Source of the DNA: Oscillibacter hominis
Lineage (GTDB): Bacteria > Bacillota > Clostridia > Oscillospirales > Oscillospiraceae
Direction: 5' to 3'
Length of the DNA: 64,000 nucleotides
Assembly (NCBI RefSeq): GCF_014334055.1
Contig: NZ_CP060490.1
Span: forward strand, 2,666,001-2,730,000
The notes below the pieces were generated by a model that saw nothing but the letters and a program-made list of their open reading frames with translations, did no database searches and was not told the DNA's origin. Of the stretch, positions 1 to 9,206 are shown one piece after another. How positions within the stretch are numbered: position 1 is the first letter of the stretch; each line of letters starts with the position of its first letter. The position numbers and the translations under genes were made by a program.

Positions 1-203
1 TTGGGAGAGCCCTCCAGCACCTCCAGGACCGGGCAGGGGGCGCTGTTGCGCCGGGCGTACTCCCGGAAATCCCGTGCCCACCGGCCGGGCAGGATGATGA
101 GGTTGGCCTGGGCGTAGCCGGGGCACAGGCCCGCCGTGGGAGAGGTCAGGCGGCCGCTGCGGGCCAAGTGCCGGACCTTAAGGGGGGTAAGATTCTGTTC
201 CAT
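1..203 (-). CDS. DUF1445 / YcsI-like putative hydro-lyase (5' part only)
   Basis: Only the first 67 codons lie in the window; the gene runs off the left edge. The ATG at 203 follows a GGAGCG ribosome site. The visible N-terminus contains LTSPTAGLCPGYAQANL, then a PGRWARDF segment and an APCPVLEV segment. This matches my memory of the start of the DUF1445 family (B. subtilis YcsI), usually annotated as putative hydro-lyases. It sits 13 bases after pxpC on the same strand, as ycsI lies beside kipI/kipA in Bacillus. The animal D-glutamate cyclase is partly related to this family, so a link to 5-oxoproline/glutamate chemistry is plausible. The exact reaction is not shown by the sequence. Confidence 0.75.
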   Translation of the reverse strand, partial: MEQNLTPLKVRHLARSGRLTSPTAGLCPGYAQANLIILPGRWARDFREYARRNSAPCPVLEVLEGSP

Positions 204-216
204 CCAATCGCTCCTT

Positions 217-1179
217 TCATCGGTGGAAGAGCCGGCGGAACACTCCGGCGTTGAATCTGCGGTCGATGGCCTCAAGCTCCTGCCGCTGGGCGATGTACAA
301 AGCCTGGGCCTGTTCCATGGCCACCGCTTCGAATCGGAACCGGTCGCCAGCCTTGGCCTGGGCCAGGGCGGAGAAGTCGGCGGAGATGACGCAGGCGATC
401 TTGGTGTAGCCGCCCACGGTCTGGCGGTCCGCCAGCATGAGGATGGGCTTCCCGTTGGAGGGCACCTGCACCGCGCCGAAGGAGATGCCGTCGGAGAGGA
501 TGTCCGCCCCAGCCCGATGGGTGATGACCGGCCCGTCCAACCGGCAGCCCATGCGGTCAAACTGGCTGGTGAGGGTATACTCGGAGGAGAGGAAGGTCTC
601 CAGTCCCTCCGGGGTGAAGGCGTCGTCCTGGGGCCCCAAGATCACCCGGAGCGTGGGGGAGGAGGCGGCCTCCGTCAGGCGCCGCTTGCTCATCTTAGGC
701 AGGAAGGGCCTGGGCGCGCGGAAGGCAATCTCGTCGCCTGCTTTCAGCTGCCGGCCCTGAAAGCCGCCCAGCTGCACCTTGAGGTAAGTGGAGCGGCTGC
801 CCATGACCACCGGGATGTCCAATCCGCCGGCAAAGGCCAGATAGGCCCGGCAGCCGCTTTTGGGGCCGGTAAAGGAAAGGGTCTGCCCTGAGCGCACCGC
901 CACGGCCGCGTACCGGGGTACCGGCGCCCCGTCCAGCTCCGCGCCCAGGTCGCCGCCGGTGAGGGCGATGCAGTTGTCTTGGGTGAAGAGCAGCCGGGGC
1001 CCTAAGAGGGAGACCTCCAGCACGGCCTCGTTTTCCCCGTTTCCCACCAGGAAGTTGGCCAGGGCCGCGGCCCTTGGGTCCAGCACCCCGGCCACCACCA
1101 TGCCATACTGCTGGTAGTTGGTGCGGCCCATGTCCTGTACCGTGGTCAGAAGGCCTCCCTGTTCCACCCGGATGCTCAC
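217..1179 (-). CDS. pxpC: 5-oxoprolinase subunit C (biotin-dependent carboxyltransferase-like)
   Basis: PxpC (KipA, 320 aa) is one of three proteins of the ATP-dependent prokaryotic 5-oxoprolinase, which opens cyclic 5-oxoproline to glutamate in the cytosol. The N-terminal GGLLTTVQDMGR and the later LAFAGGLDIPVVMGSRST are typical of the family. Length is normal. The start is GTG, overlapping the pxpB stop as GTGA, so the two are probably translationally coupled. The downstream neighbour is the DUF1445 gene. In older literature KipA is described with KipI as a regulator of the KinA sporulation kinase. The metabolic role is better supported by the presence of all three subunits here. Confidence 0.93.
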   Translation of the reverse strand: MSIRVEQGGLLTTVQDMGRTNYQQYGMVVAGVLDPRAAALANFLVGNGENEAVLEVSLLGPRLLFTQDNCIALTGGDLGAELDGAPVPRYAAVAVRSGQTLSFTGPKSGCRAYLAFAGGLDIPVVMGSRSTYLKVQLGGFQGRQLKAGDEIAFRAPRPFLPKMSKRRLTEAASSPTLRVILGPQDDAFTPEGLETFLSSEYTLTSQFDRMGCRLDGPVITHRAGADILSDGISFGAVQVPSNGKPILMLADRQTVGGYTKIACVISADFSALAQAKAGDRFRFEAVAMEQAQALYIAQRQELEAIDRRFNAGVFRRLFHR

Positions 1180-1901
1180 AGCCTCACCTCCTCATGGACG
1201 GATCGGCGGCAGACATAGGACGCGCCCTGGTCGGCGATGGTGCGAAAGGTTTCCTTGTCAATGGGCCGGAATTTGATGTACTCTCCGGCCCGGAGCAAAA
1301 TGGGCTCCGGCCGGGCGGGATCATAGAGGGAGACCGGGGTGCGGCCGATCAGCTGCCATCCGCCGGGGGAGGCCACGGGGTAGACGCCGGTCTGGCTTCC
1401 GGCGATGCCCACGCTGCCAGCCGGGATGCGCAGCCTGGGCGTCTCCAGCCGTGGCGCGGCAATGGCCGGGTTCAGGCCTCCTAAGTAGGGGAAGCCTGGG
1501 GTAAAGCCCAGCATATAGATGAGGTATTCCGCCTCACTGTGGAGGGCGATGACCTCCTGTTCCGTTTTCCCGGCGTATCGGGCCACGGTGCCCAGGTCCG
1601 GCCCGGATTCACCGCCGTAGAGCACTGGCAGTTCCACCACCTCGCCCGGGAAGGCCGCGTCCGTGTCCAGGGCGGCGGCAAGCTCCCGCAGCCGTGCCAC
1701 CAGCGGGCCGAACAGGATTTGGCAGGGGTCGTAGTGGATGGTGAGGGAGCAGTAGGCGGGCACTGTCTCCCGAATGCCGGGAATGCCGCTGTTCTCAACG
1801 GCCGTCTGCATCGACCGCACCCGGGCGTTGATCTCAGGGGAAATCGCATCGCCTAACTCCACGGTGACGGCGCTGTCGCCCGCGGGTAAAAACCGTTCCA
1901 T
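1176..1901 (-). CDS. pxpB: 5-oxoprolinase subunit B
   Basis: PxpB (KipI family, 241 aa) acts with PxpA and PxpC in 5-oxoproline hydrolysis. The start MERFLPAGDSAVTVELG, the central YLIYMLGFTPGFPYLGGL and the following IPAGSVGIAGSQTGVYPVA are the usual conserved blocks. The stop overlaps the pxpC start by four bases, and pxpA ends 11 bases upstream, so this is one transcript. Bacillus KipI also inhibits the sporulation kinase KinA. Whether that applies in this spore former cannot be told from sequence. Confidence 0.93.
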   Translation of the reverse strand: MERFLPAGDSAVTVELGDAISPEINARVRSMQTAVENSGIPGIRETVPAYCSLTIHYDPCQILFGPLVARLRELAAALDTDAAFPGEVVELPVLYGGESGPDLGTVARYAGKTEQEVIALHSEAEYLIYMLGFTPGFPYLGGLNPAIAAPRLETPRLRIPAGSVGIAGSQTGVYPVASPGGWQLIGRTPVSLYDPARPEPILLRAGEYIKFRPIDKETFRTIADQGASYVCRRSVHEEVRL

Positions 1902-1912
1902 CCGCCGCCTCC

Positions 1913-2677
1913 TTATAAGACCACCCGGCTCAGGGGGACAATCGCCACGCCCCGGCGCTCCAGAGCGGAGCGGATGGAGCGGGCAAACTCCAGGGCCGAC
2001 GGGCTGTCCCCGTGGATGCAGATGGAGTCGGCCCGGATGGGGATGTCCTCTCCGGTGATGGCGGTGACGCGCCCTTCCTCCACCATGCGGAGGGTTCGGG
2101 CAATGGCCTCTTCCCGGCTGCGGATGACGGAGCCCTCCCGGCTCCGGGGCACCAGGGTGCCGTCCCGCTGGTAGGCCCGGTCGGCAAAGACCTCGCTTGC
2201 GGACCGGAGCCCCGCATCGCGGGCCGCGTCCAGAAGGAACCCCTGGCCCAGCAGGATCAATTCTTTGTCCACGGAGGAGACTCCACGGGCAACGGCATCC
2301 GCCAAAGCTCTGTCCTTAGCCGCCATGTTGTAGAGGGCCCCGTGGGGCTTTACGTGCTGCAGCCGCAGGCCGGAGCGCTGGGCAAAGGCCCAGAGGGCGC
2401 CGATCTGGTAGGCCACACAGGCCTCCGCCTCGGCGGGCAAGAGGGACATGTTCCGCCGGCCGAAGCCCATCAGGTCCGGAAAGCCGGGGTGAGCGCCCAC
2501 GGCAGCCCCCCGTTCCCCGGCCATGGCCACGGTGCGCTCCATCACCAGCGGATCCCCGGCGTGAAACCCGCAGGCGATGTTGGCGGAGGTGACATAGCCC
2601 AAGACCGCTTCATCGGCGCCGATGGTGTAGGCGCCGAAGCTTTCCCCCAGGTCGCAGTTGAGATCGACAAGTTTCAT
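1913..2677 (-). CDS. pxpA: 5-oxoprolinase subunit A (LamB/YcsF family)
   Basis: PxpA (254 aa, normal length) begins MKLVDLNCDLGESFGAYTIG and carries the family blocks ANIACGFHAGDP and VGAHPGFPD. The histidines and aspartates in these blocks are probably part of the active site. It is the first gene of the minus-strand pxpABC operon and starts at ATG 2677 behind GGAAGGTGA. It is divergent from hrcA, with about 270 bases between the two starts. I see no clear operator for it. Confidence 0.93.
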   Translation of the reverse strand: MKLVDLNCDLGESFGAYTIGADEAVLGYVTSANIACGFHAGDPLVMERTVAMAGERGAAVGAHPGFPDLMGFGRRNMSLLPAEAEACVAYQIGALWAFAQRSGLRLQHVKPHGALYNMAAKDRALADAVARGVSSVDKELILLGQGFLLDAARDAGLRSASEVFADRAYQRDGTLVPRSREGSVIRSREEAIARTLRMVEEGRVTAITGEDIPIRADSICIHGDSPSALEFARSIRSALERRGVAIVPLSRVVL

Positions 2678-2859
2678 GGAAAATCACCTTCCATCATAAT
2701 TCTCTCCGTGCGGGAGATTTGGATATCCTCATCGTAGCACAACCGCTCCGCCTTTGCCACTGAAACCTTGGCCCGCAGATCAAAAGAGGTACCATTTTCC
2801 AGTTTTGCAATGTTCATGCTTTCCTTGTTTTTTGTTTACAATTTGTTTATATCCATGCA

Positions 2860-2888
2860 TTGACAAGGGCGGGAAGTGGTGGTAAATT
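2860..2888 (+). promoter_or_regulatory. sigma-A promoter of the hrcA-dnaK operon
   Basis: TTGACA at 2860-2865, a 17-base spacer and TAAATT at 2883-2888. The CIRCE operator starts five bases after the -10 box, so bound HrcA would cover the transcription start. This is the standard arrangement for class I heat-shock operons. Confidence 0.8.
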
Positions 2889-2892
2889 AGCT

Positions 2893-2919
2893 TTAGCACT
2901 CAGGAAGATGGAGTGCTAA
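2893..2919 (+). promoter_or_regulatory. CIRCE operator (HrcA binding site)
   Basis: TTAGCACTC at 2893-2901, nine bases, then GAGTGCTAA at 2911-2919. This is a perfect match to the CIRCE inverted repeat. HrcA, made by the adjoining gene, binds it and represses the operon until heat shock. The open hrcA frame extends back into the right arm with a possible GTG at 2913, but that is not a credible start. Confidence 0.97.
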
Positions 2920-2948
2920 TTCAATTTGATGCAAGAGAAGGAAGTGCC

Positions 2949-3995
2949 GTGGAGTTAAGCGACCGGAAAAAGCAAATACTGAAGATCGTTGTGGAGGACT
3001 ATGTGGACTCCGCAGAGCCGGTTGGCTCCAAGGCCATTGCGGCCCAGATGGAGGGGCGGGTCAGTTCCGCCACCATCCGCAATGAGCTTTCAGACCTGGT
3101 GGAGCTGGGCTATCTGGAACAGCCCCACACCTCTGCCGGACGGATTCCCACCCCGAGGGGCTATCGGATTTACGTCAATGAGCTGATGGAGCAGCACCGG
3201 CTATCCATGCAGGAGACCCAGCGCATCAACCAGGCCCTCCAGATCAAGATGGAGGAGCTGGACCGTGTGATCGCCCAGGCGGGCCAGGTGGTTTCCTCCT
3301 TTGAGGGGTATCCGGCCTATGTGGCCACCGCGGGCAAGGGCCAGATCCGGGTGCGCCGGTTCGACCTTTTGAGTGTGGACGACTCCAACTGCATCCTGGT
3401 GCTGATGACCAACGACGACCGTGTGAAGTCCCAGCTGCTGCGCATGCAGCTGAAGGTGGGGAGCGACCAGCTGCCGGTGCTGGTCAACCTTTTGAACAAG
3501 CGCTTTACCGGCGCCTCGCCGGAGGAGATGAACCGCCGGCTGATGGACGATTCCGAGCTGGTGCCGCCGCCGCTCTTCCTGCTGCTGAGCCAGATTGTGG
3601 CCTATGCCACCCGTGTGCTGGAGGAGGCGGTGCGCAAAGAGGTCAGGACCTTGGGCGCCAGCCAGATCCTGAAGCTGCCGGAGTTCCGCGATGCAGACAA
3701 GGCCCACCAGCTGATGAGCTTCCTCTCCGAGGACAAGGAAAACCTGCCGGGCCCGGACGAGGACGATCCCATGAAAATCCTCATCGGCCCGGAAAACGTC
3801 AGTGAGGCGCTGCAGGACACCAGCGTGGTGGTGGCCAGCTATGACATCGGCGACAACATGCGGGGCCTGATCGGCGTGGTGGGGCCCACCCGGATGGATT
3901 ACGCCACAGTGGCGGCGAGGCTGAGCTGTTTTGCCGACGGCTTGAGCCGGATGTTTGGCAAAAACGAATTACCGGAGGATAAATCTCATGAGTGA
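2949..3995 (+). CDS. hrcA: heat-inducible transcription repressor HrcA
   Basis: HrcA is the cytosolic repressor that binds CIRCE; its folding depends on GroE, which links it to the chaperone supply. The start is taken as GTG 2949, giving (M)ELSDRKKQILKIVVEDYV, which matches family N-termini, with AGAAGGAAG just upstream. An N-terminal winged helix (SATIRNELSDLVELGYLEQP and SAGRIPTPRGYRIYV) is followed by the GAF-like regulatory half. The length of 348 aa is normal. The stop overlaps grpE by eight bases. Confidence 0.96.
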   Translation: MELSDRKKQILKIVVEDYVDSAEPVGSKAIAAQMEGRVSSATIRNELSDLVELGYLEQPHTSAGRIPTPRGYRIYVNELMEQHRLSMQETQRINQALQIKMEELDRVIAQAGQVVSSFEGYPAYVATAGKGQIRVRRFDLLSVDDSNCILVLMTNDDRVKSQLLRMQLKVGSDQLPVLVNLLNKRFTGASPEEMNRRLMDDSELVPPPLFLLLSQIVAYATRVLEEAVRKEVRTLGASQILKLPEFRDADKAHQLMSFLSEDKENLPGPDEDDPMKILIGPENVSEALQDTSVVVASYDIGDNMRGLIGVVGPTRMDYATVAARLSCFADGLSRMFGKNELPEDKSHE

Positions 3996-4584
3996 AGAGA
4001 ACAAGAACCAGACGCCGGAGGAGCCGGTATCTCCCGAGAGCAAGGAAGGCGGCCAGGAGGCGCAGGAGCCCAAGGAGGAATCCAAAGCCGCCAAGCCCAA
4101 AAAGAACAAGGAGAAAAAGTACACCCTGACCCGGGAGCAGATGGAACAGATGGAGCTCGCGGCCAAGCAGCTGGAGGCCGCCAAGGATCAGTACACACGT
4201 CTGGCCGCGGAATACGACAACTACCGCAAGCGGACCACCCGGGAAAAGGAGACCATCTACCAGGACGCCAAGGGCGACACCATTGAAAAGTTCCTGGCCG
4301 TGTACGACAACCTGGAGCGGGCTCTGAAGACCGACGACCAGAGCGACTCCCCCCACAAGAAGGGCATGGAGATGATCTTTGCCCAGTTCAAGGGAATCCT
4401 GGAGGCCATGGGTGTCACGGAGATCGAGGCCCTGGGCCAGCCATTTGACCCGTCCAGGCACAACGCGGTCATGCACATCGACGACGAGTCTTTGGGCGAA
4501 AACGTGGTGGCGGATGTGTTCCAGGCCGGCTTCATGCTGGGGGATAAGGTGCTCCGCTTTGCCACGGTACGGGTGGCCAATTAA
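3988..4584 (+). CDS. grpE: nucleotide exchange factor GrpE
   Basis: GrpE (198 aa) releases ADP from DnaK. The first ~60 residues are acidic and lysine-rich and probably disordered. A long helical stretch follows (QLEAAKDQYTRLAAEYDNYRKRT), then the C-terminal beta domain ending GDKVLRFATVRVAN, a classic GrpE tail. The start ATG 3988 is preceded by CGGAGG and overlaps the end of hrcA. An in-frame upstream ATG at 3955 lies within hrcA and lacks a ribosome site. Confidence 0.96.
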   Translation: MSEENKNQTPEEPVSPESKEGGQEAQEPKEESKAAKPKKNKEKKYTLTREQMEQMELAAKQLEAAKDQYTRLAAEYDNYRKRTTREKETIYQDAKGDTIEKFLAVYDNLERALKTDDQSDSPHKKGMEMIFAQFKGILEAMGVTEIEALGQPFDPSRHNAVMHIDDESLGENVVADVFQAGFMLGDKVLRFATVRVAN

Positions 4585-4665
4585 ATTTGTAAACCGCCGC
4601 CTTCAAAAGGCAGTTTGAAATAGAAAAATGGATAATATATATGATTCAAATAGGAGGAACCAGCT

Positions 4666-6510
4666 ATGTCTAAAGTAATCGGCATCGACTTAGGTACAAC
4701 CAATTCCTGCGTGGCAGTGATGGAGGGCGGCGAGGCCGTCGTCATCGCCAACGCTGAAGGAAACCGCACCACGCCGTCCGTCGTGGCGTTCTCCAAGACC
4801 GGTGAGCGCATGGTGGGCCAGGTGGCAAAGCGCCAGGCCATCACCAACCCCGACCGCACCATCGCCTCCATCAAGCGTGAGATGGGCAGCGACTACAAGG
4901 TCACCGTGGACAATAAGTCCTACACCCCCCAGGAGATCAGCGCCATGATCCTCCAGAAGCTGAAGGCCGACGCCGAGGCATACCTTGGCAGCCCGGTCAC
5001 CGAGGCCGTCATCACCGTCCCCGCCTACTTCACCGATTCCCAGCGCCAGGCCACCAAGGACGCCGGCAGGATCGCCGGCCTTGAGGTCAAGCGCATCATC
5101 AACGAGCCCACCGCCGCGGCCCTGGCCTACGGCGTGGACAAGGAGACCGCCCAGAAGATCATGGTCTATGACCTGGGCGGCGGCACCTTCGACGTCTCCA
5201 TCCTGGAAATTGACGACGGCGTCATCGAGGTGCTGGCCACCGCCGGCAACAACCGCCTGGGCGGCGACGACTTCGACGAGTGTGTCATGAAGTACCTGGT
5301 CAGCGAGTTCAAGCGCACCGACGGCGTGGATCTCTCCACCGACAAGGTGGCCATGCAGCGCCTGAAGGAAGCCGCCGAGAAGGCCAAGATCGAGCTCTCC
5401 GGCGTCACCACCTCCAACATCAACCTGCCCTATATCACCGCTGACGCCACCGGCCCCAAGCATCTGGACGTCACGCTGAGCCGGGCCAAGTTCAACGAGC
5501 TCACCGCCCATCTGGTGGACGCCACCATGGGCCCTGTGCGCCAGGCCATGTCCGACGCCGGATTGCAGCCCTCCGACCTCTCCAAGGTCCTGCTGGTGGG
5601 CGGCTCCAGCCGCATCCCCGCCGTGCAGGAGGCTGTGAAGAAGTTCACCGGCTCCGAGCCCTTCAAGGGCATCAATCCCGACGAGTGTGTGGCCATGGGC
5701 GCCGCCCTCCAGGCCGGCGTGCTGACCGGCGACGTGAAGGGCCTGCTGCTGCTGGACGTCACTCCGCTGTCCCTTGGCATTGAGACCATGGGCGGTGTGT
5801 TCACCAAGCTTATCGACCGCAACACCACCATTCCCGTGAAGAAGAGCCAGATCTTCTCCACCGCCGCCGACAACCAGACCTCCGTGGAGGTCAACGTGCT
5901 CCAGGGTGAGCGGGAGATGGCCGCGGCCAACAAGTCCCTGGGCCGCTTCCACCTGGACGGCATCGCCCCGGCCCGCCGCGGCGTGCCCCAGATCGAGGTG
6001 ACCTTCGACATCGATGCCAACGGTATCGTCAACGTCTCCGCCAAGGATCTGGGCACCGGCAAGGAGCAGCACATCACCATCACCTCCTCCTCCAACATGT
6101 CCAAGGAGGACATTGAAAAGGCGGTCAAAGAGGCGGAGCAGTACGCGGCTCAGGACGCCAAGCTGAAAGAAGAGGTGGAAACCCGCAACCAGGCCGACCA
6201 GATGGTTTACCAGAGCGAGAAGACCCTCTCCGAAATGGGCGACAAGATTCCCGCCGATGAGAAGGCCAAGGTCCAGTCCGGCATCGACAAGCTGAAGGAG
6301 GCCCTGAAGGGCACGGACATCCCCGCCATCAAGGCCGCCACCGAGGAGCTGACCCAGACCTTCTATGCGGTTAGCGAAAAGCTGTACCAGCAGGCCAATC
6401 CCCAGGGCGCTGCCGGAGCGCAGCCGGGCGGCGAGGACGCGGGCGCCCAGGGCGGCCAGTATTACGACGCGGACTACAAGGTCGTGGATGAGGACGACAA
6501 GAACAAGTAA
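4666..6510 (+). CDS. dnaK: chaperone protein DnaK (Hsp70)
   Basis: DnaK is the ATP-dependent Hsp70 that binds unfolded segments, with DnaJ and GrpE as partners. [22 protein letters not shown] opens the ATPase domain. [15 protein letters not shown] and [13 protein letters not shown] are further nucleotide-binding motifs. The substrate-binding domain begins near [17 protein letters not shown], and the tail has a Gly/Ala/Gln-rich linker ending in acidic residues. The length of 614 aa is standard. AGGAGGAACC precedes the ATG. The 81-base gap after grpE holds a small GCCTT/AAGGC hairpin and no second CIRCE. Confidence 0.98.
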   Translation: MSKVIGIDLGTTNSCVAVMEGGEAVVIANAEGNRTTPSVVAFSKTGERMVGQVAKRQAITNPDRTIASIKREMGSDYKVTVDNKSYTPQEISAMILQKLKADAEAYLGSPVTEAVITVPAYFTDSQRQATKDAGRIAGLEVKRIINEPTAAALAYGVDKETAQKIMVYDLGGGTFDVSILEIDDGVIEVLATAGNNRLGGDDFDECVMKYLVSEFKRTDGVDLSTDKVAMQRLKEAAEKAKIELSGVTTSNINLPYITADATGPKHLDVTLSRAKFNELTAHLVDATMGPVRQAMSDAGLQPSDLSKVLLVGGSSRIPAVQEAVKKFTGSEPFKGINPDECVAMGAALQAGVLTGDVKGLLLLDVTPLSLGIETMGGVFTKLIDRNTTIPVKKSQIFSTAADNQTSVEVNVLQGEREMAAANKSLGRFHLDGIAPARRGVPQIEVTFDIDANGIVNVSAKDLGTGKEQHITITSSSNMSKEDIEKAVKEAEQYAAQDAKLKEEVETRNQADQMVYQSEKTLSEMGDKIPADEKAKVQSGIDKLKEALKGTDIPAIKAATEELTQTFYAVSEKLYQQANPQGAAGAQPGGEDAGAQGGQYYDADYKVVDEDDKNK

Positions 6511-6513
6511 TGT

Positions 6514-6547
6514 ATTATGCGGAGCCGCGTCAGCGGCTCCGCATAAT
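6514..6547 (+). other. perfect 15-bp hairpin between dnaK and dnaJ
   Basis: ATTATGCGGAGCCGC (6514-6528), loop GTCA, then its exact reverse complement (6533-6547). No T-run follows, so it is not a standard terminator. It could be an RNA-processing or stability element that keeps dnaK mRNA more abundant than dnaJ. It starts four bases after the dnaK stop. Confidence 0.7.
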
Positions 6548-6668
6548 CCCCTGTATATTCCCGGCCCAAAGCCCAGCGCGGCGGAGCCGGGACAGAGAGG
6601 AGGAGCGGGGAGGCAGGCGGCGGCTTCCATGTGAGCGGAGCTGTTGCGCGGCAAACCTTGCGCGACAA

Positions 6669-7805
6669 ATGGCAGAACAAAAACGAGATTATTACGAGGT
6701 GTTGGGCGTGGGCCGCAGCGCCTCTGATGCCGAGATCAAAAAGGCATATAGAAAGCTGGCCAAGGAGAACCATCCCGACCTGAACCCCGGTGACAAGGCG
6801 GCGGAGACCCGGTTCAAGGAAATCAACGAGGCATATGAAATCCTGTCCGACCCGGAGAAGAAGAGCCGCTACGACCAGTACGGCCACGCCGGTGTGGACC
6901 CCAATTTTGGGGCCGGCGGCGGAGGCTACGGCGGCGCGGGGTTCGACTTTGGGGACTTGGGCGACCTCTTCGGCAGCTTTTTCGGCGGAGGGTTCGGCGG
7001 TGCGCGCCGGACCAACCCCAACGCGCCCCAGCGGGGCGACAGCATCCGCATGTCCATCGCCATCACCTTTGAAGAGGCGGCCTTTGGCTGCCAGAAGGCG
7101 GTGACGGCGGAGCGGATGGAGTCCTGCCCCACCTGCCATGGCAATGGCTGCGCCGAGGGCTCCACGCCGGAGGTGTGCCCGGAGTGCCACGGCACCGGCT
7201 CGGTCCAGACCCGGCGTCAGACGCCCATGGGCGTTTTTGCCAGCACGTCGCCGTGCTCCAAGTGCGGCGGCACGGGCAAGATCATCCACCAGCCCTGCGG
7301 CGAGTGCCACGGCAGCGGCATGGTGCGCAAGCGCCGGACCATTGAGGCCGCTATCCCGGCCGGCATCGACAACGGCCAGACCATCTCCATCCGGGGCCAG
7401 GGTGACGCGGGACGCAACGGCGGGCCCAGCGGCGACCTGCTGATCACCATCACCGTAAAGCCCCACGCCATCTTCCGCCGGGAGGGCACCTCCGTGCTGT
7501 GCGAAGCGCCCATCACCTTTGCCCAGGCGGTCATGGGCGCAGAGCTGGAGATTCCCACCATCGACGGCAAGGTGAAATACGACCTGCCCGAGGGGACCCA
7601 AAGCGGCACCACCTTCCGGCTGAAGGGCAAGGGCATCCCCTCCCTCAACGGCCGGGGCCGGGGCGACCAGTACGTAACCGTGTATATCGAGACGCCCCGC
7701 AACCTGAACCGGGAGCAGAAGGAAGCGCTGAAGAAGTTTGCCGACACCCTTGGGGAGAACAACTACGAACAGCGCCGGAATTTCTTCAAGAAGTTCAAGA
7801 AATAA
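6669..7805 (+). CDS. dnaJ: chaperone protein DnaJ (Hsp40)
   Basis: DnaJ (378 aa) delivers substrates to DnaK and stimulates its ATPase. The J domain starts [18 protein letters not shown] and has the HPD triad ([10 protein letters not shown]). A Gly/Phe-rich linker follows, then four zinc repeats ([32 protein letters not shown]) and the C-terminal substrate domain. The start is chosen by homology at ATG 6669. There is no good ribosome site in front of it, and the frame stays open back to 6510, so translation initiation here is unusual. An upstream alternative is TTG about 12 bases earlier. Confidence 0.95.
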   Translation: MAEQKRDYYEVLGVGRSASDAEIKKAYRKLAKENHPDLNPGDKAAETRFKEINEAYEILSDPEKKSRYDQYGHAGVDPNFGAGGGGYGGAGFDFGDLGDLFGSFFGGGFGGARRTNPNAPQRGDSIRMSIAITFEEAAFGCQKAVTAERMESCPTCHGNGCAEGSTPEVCPECHGTGSVQTRRQTPMGVFASTSPCSKCGGTGKIIHQPCGECHGSGMVRKRRTIEAAIPAGIDNGQTISIRGQGDAGRNGGPSGDLLITITVKPHAIFRREGTSVLCEAPITFAQAVMGAELEIPTIDGKVKYDLPEGTQSGTTFRLKGKGIPSLNGRGRGDQYVTVYIETPRNLNREQKEALKKFADTLGENNYEQRRNFFKKFKK

Positions 7806-7874
7806 CCAATCTTTTCGCGGCAATCCATGTCCCCAGGATGAATCAAACAGAAGGATACGCGGGAAAGGAACGGC

Positions 7875-8681
7875 ATGTACCTGGCAGATTATCACACCCA
7901 CTCCCTGTGCTCCCCGGACGCCCGCTGCTCCATGGCCGATATGGCCAGGGCAGCAGTGGCCGCGGGAGTGCAGGAGATGTGTTTTACCGATCACATAGAG
8001 ACCGCGCCCATTGGGGAGATCAGGCCCAGCTGCGACTGGGCCGCCCTAAAGGACTCCTTTGAAACGGCGCGGCGGGAGATGGAGGGCCAGCCCATTGTTT
8101 TGAGGCTGGGCGCGGAGTTAGGCGGAGCCAACGCGGATTTTGCCGCGGCGGAGCGGATGATGGCCCAGGCGCCGGAGCTGGATTTTGTCATCGGCTCCGT
8201 CCACGCCCTGTCCGAGGCCTACGGCCGGCGGAGCCTCTATTATTTCGACTGCAAAAGTGAAGAGGAGGCCCGGCTTGCCATTGGGGACTACCTGGATCAG
8301 GTGCTGCTGCTGGCTGAGTGGGGCCAGTTCGACGTATTGGGCCATCTGACACTGCCGCTGCGGTATCTGAATGAGAAGCACGGCATGCACATGACCTTCG
8401 ACGGCTTTGAAGAGCGGCTGGAGGCCATCTTCCGGGCGCTGATCTCCAATGGCTGCGGGATTGAGCTGAACACCAACCGGGGCAACGAGCCGCTGCCCAG
8501 CGAAAAGTGGCTGCGGATGTACCGCAGCCTGGGGGGCGAGCGCATCACCCTGGGCAGCGACGCGCATACGCCGGAGTATGTGGGCTGCGCCCTCCGCCAA
8601 AATCAGGAGCTGCTGAAAAGGTGCGGGTTCACCCGCTTTTGCTGCTTTTCCTGCAGAAGGCCCCAGTGGCACGACCTGTAA
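7875..8681 (+). CDS. PHP-domain phosphatase, HisJ-like (histidinol-phosphatase family)
   Basis: The 268-aa protein has the PHP metal-binding pattern: DYHTHSLCSPD at the N-terminus, then FTDHIE, GAELGG, VIGSVHAL, GHLTLPLRY and a late LGSDAHTP. These supply the His/Asp/Glu ligands of a multinuclear metal site. HisJ enzymes remove phosphate from histidinol phosphate. No other histidine gene is in the window, so a different small phosphoester is possible. AAAGGA precedes ATG 7875, 69 bases after dnaJ, without a terminator between them. Confidence 0.8.
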   Translation: MYLADYHTHSLCSPDARCSMADMARAAVAAGVQEMCFTDHIETAPIGEIRPSCDWAALKDSFETARREMEGQPIVLRLGAELGGANADFAAAERMMAQAPELDFVIGSVHALSEAYGRRSLYYFDCKSEEEARLAIGDYLDQVLLLAEWGQFDVLGHLTLPLRYLNEKHGMHMTFDGFEERLEAIFRALISNGCGIELNTNRGNEPLPSEKWLRMYRSLGGERITLGSDAHTPEYVGCALRQNQELLKRCGFTRFCCFSCRRPQWHDL

Positions 8682-8756
8682 ACGTCCTGCTTGCAAAATG
8701 CGGAAAAAGCGGATAAAATAGGGAAGCGAACCATTGTGAAAGAAGGAGAAACCGAT

Positions 8757-9194
8757 ATGAAGATCGCGTTAGGTTCTGACCACGGCGGCTACGAACTCAA
8801 GTGCCACATTGCAGAGCTGCTGAAAAAATTAGGCTATGACTATGAGGACTTCGGCTGCTACTCCACTGAGAGCTGCGATTACCCCATCTACGGCGAGGCG
8901 GCCGCCCGGGCGGTGGCCTCCGGCCAGTGCGAGATGGGCATTGTCATCTGCACCACCGGCATCGGAATCTCCATTGCCGCCAACAAGGTAAAGGGCATCC
9001 GCTGCGCCCACTGCGCCGATTCCCTGCAGGCGGAGATGACCCGCCGCCACAACAATGCCAATATGCTGGCCCTGGGCGCGGGCTTCACCGGCCGGAACCT
9101 GGCCGAACGGATGGTGGAGGTCTTTTTGACCACGGAATTTGAGGGAGGGCGCCATGCCCGCCGCGTAGCGGAACTGGACGCCATCGAGGAATAA
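8757..9194 (+). CDS. rpiB: ribose 5-phosphate isomerase B
   Basis: RpiB (145 aa) interconverts ribose 5-phosphate and ribulose 5-phosphate in the pentose phosphate pathway. MKIALGSDHGGYELK, DYPIYGEAAARAV, ICTTGIGISIAANKVKGIRCA and RRHNNANMLALGAGF are the family signatures. The cysteine in ICTTGIG corresponds to the usual catalytic base. The start ATG 8757 follows AGAAGGAGA; the frame extends upstream to 8691, but that N-terminus does not fit. Related sugar isomerases of the LacA/RpiB family are an alternative. Confidence 0.93.
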   Translation: MKIALGSDHGGYELKCHIAELLKKLGYDYEDFGCYSTESCDYPIYGEAAARAVASGQCEMGIVICTTGIGISIAANKVKGIRCAHCADSLQAEMTRRHNNANMLALGAGFTGRNLAERMVEVFLTTEFEGGRHARRVAELDAIEE

Positions 9195-9206
9195 AGGAGA
9201 GGTTCT

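Noticed and set aside
4690..6654. 654-codon open frame opposite dnaK
   Set aside because: Antisense shadow of dnaK; low-complexity Gly/Leu/Val/His composition and no ribosome site.
6510..6668. 53-codon in-frame extension upstream of dnaJ
   Set aside because: It runs through the dnaK-dnaJ hairpin, has Arg/Cys-rich non-protein-like sequence, and J domains start at the chosen Met.
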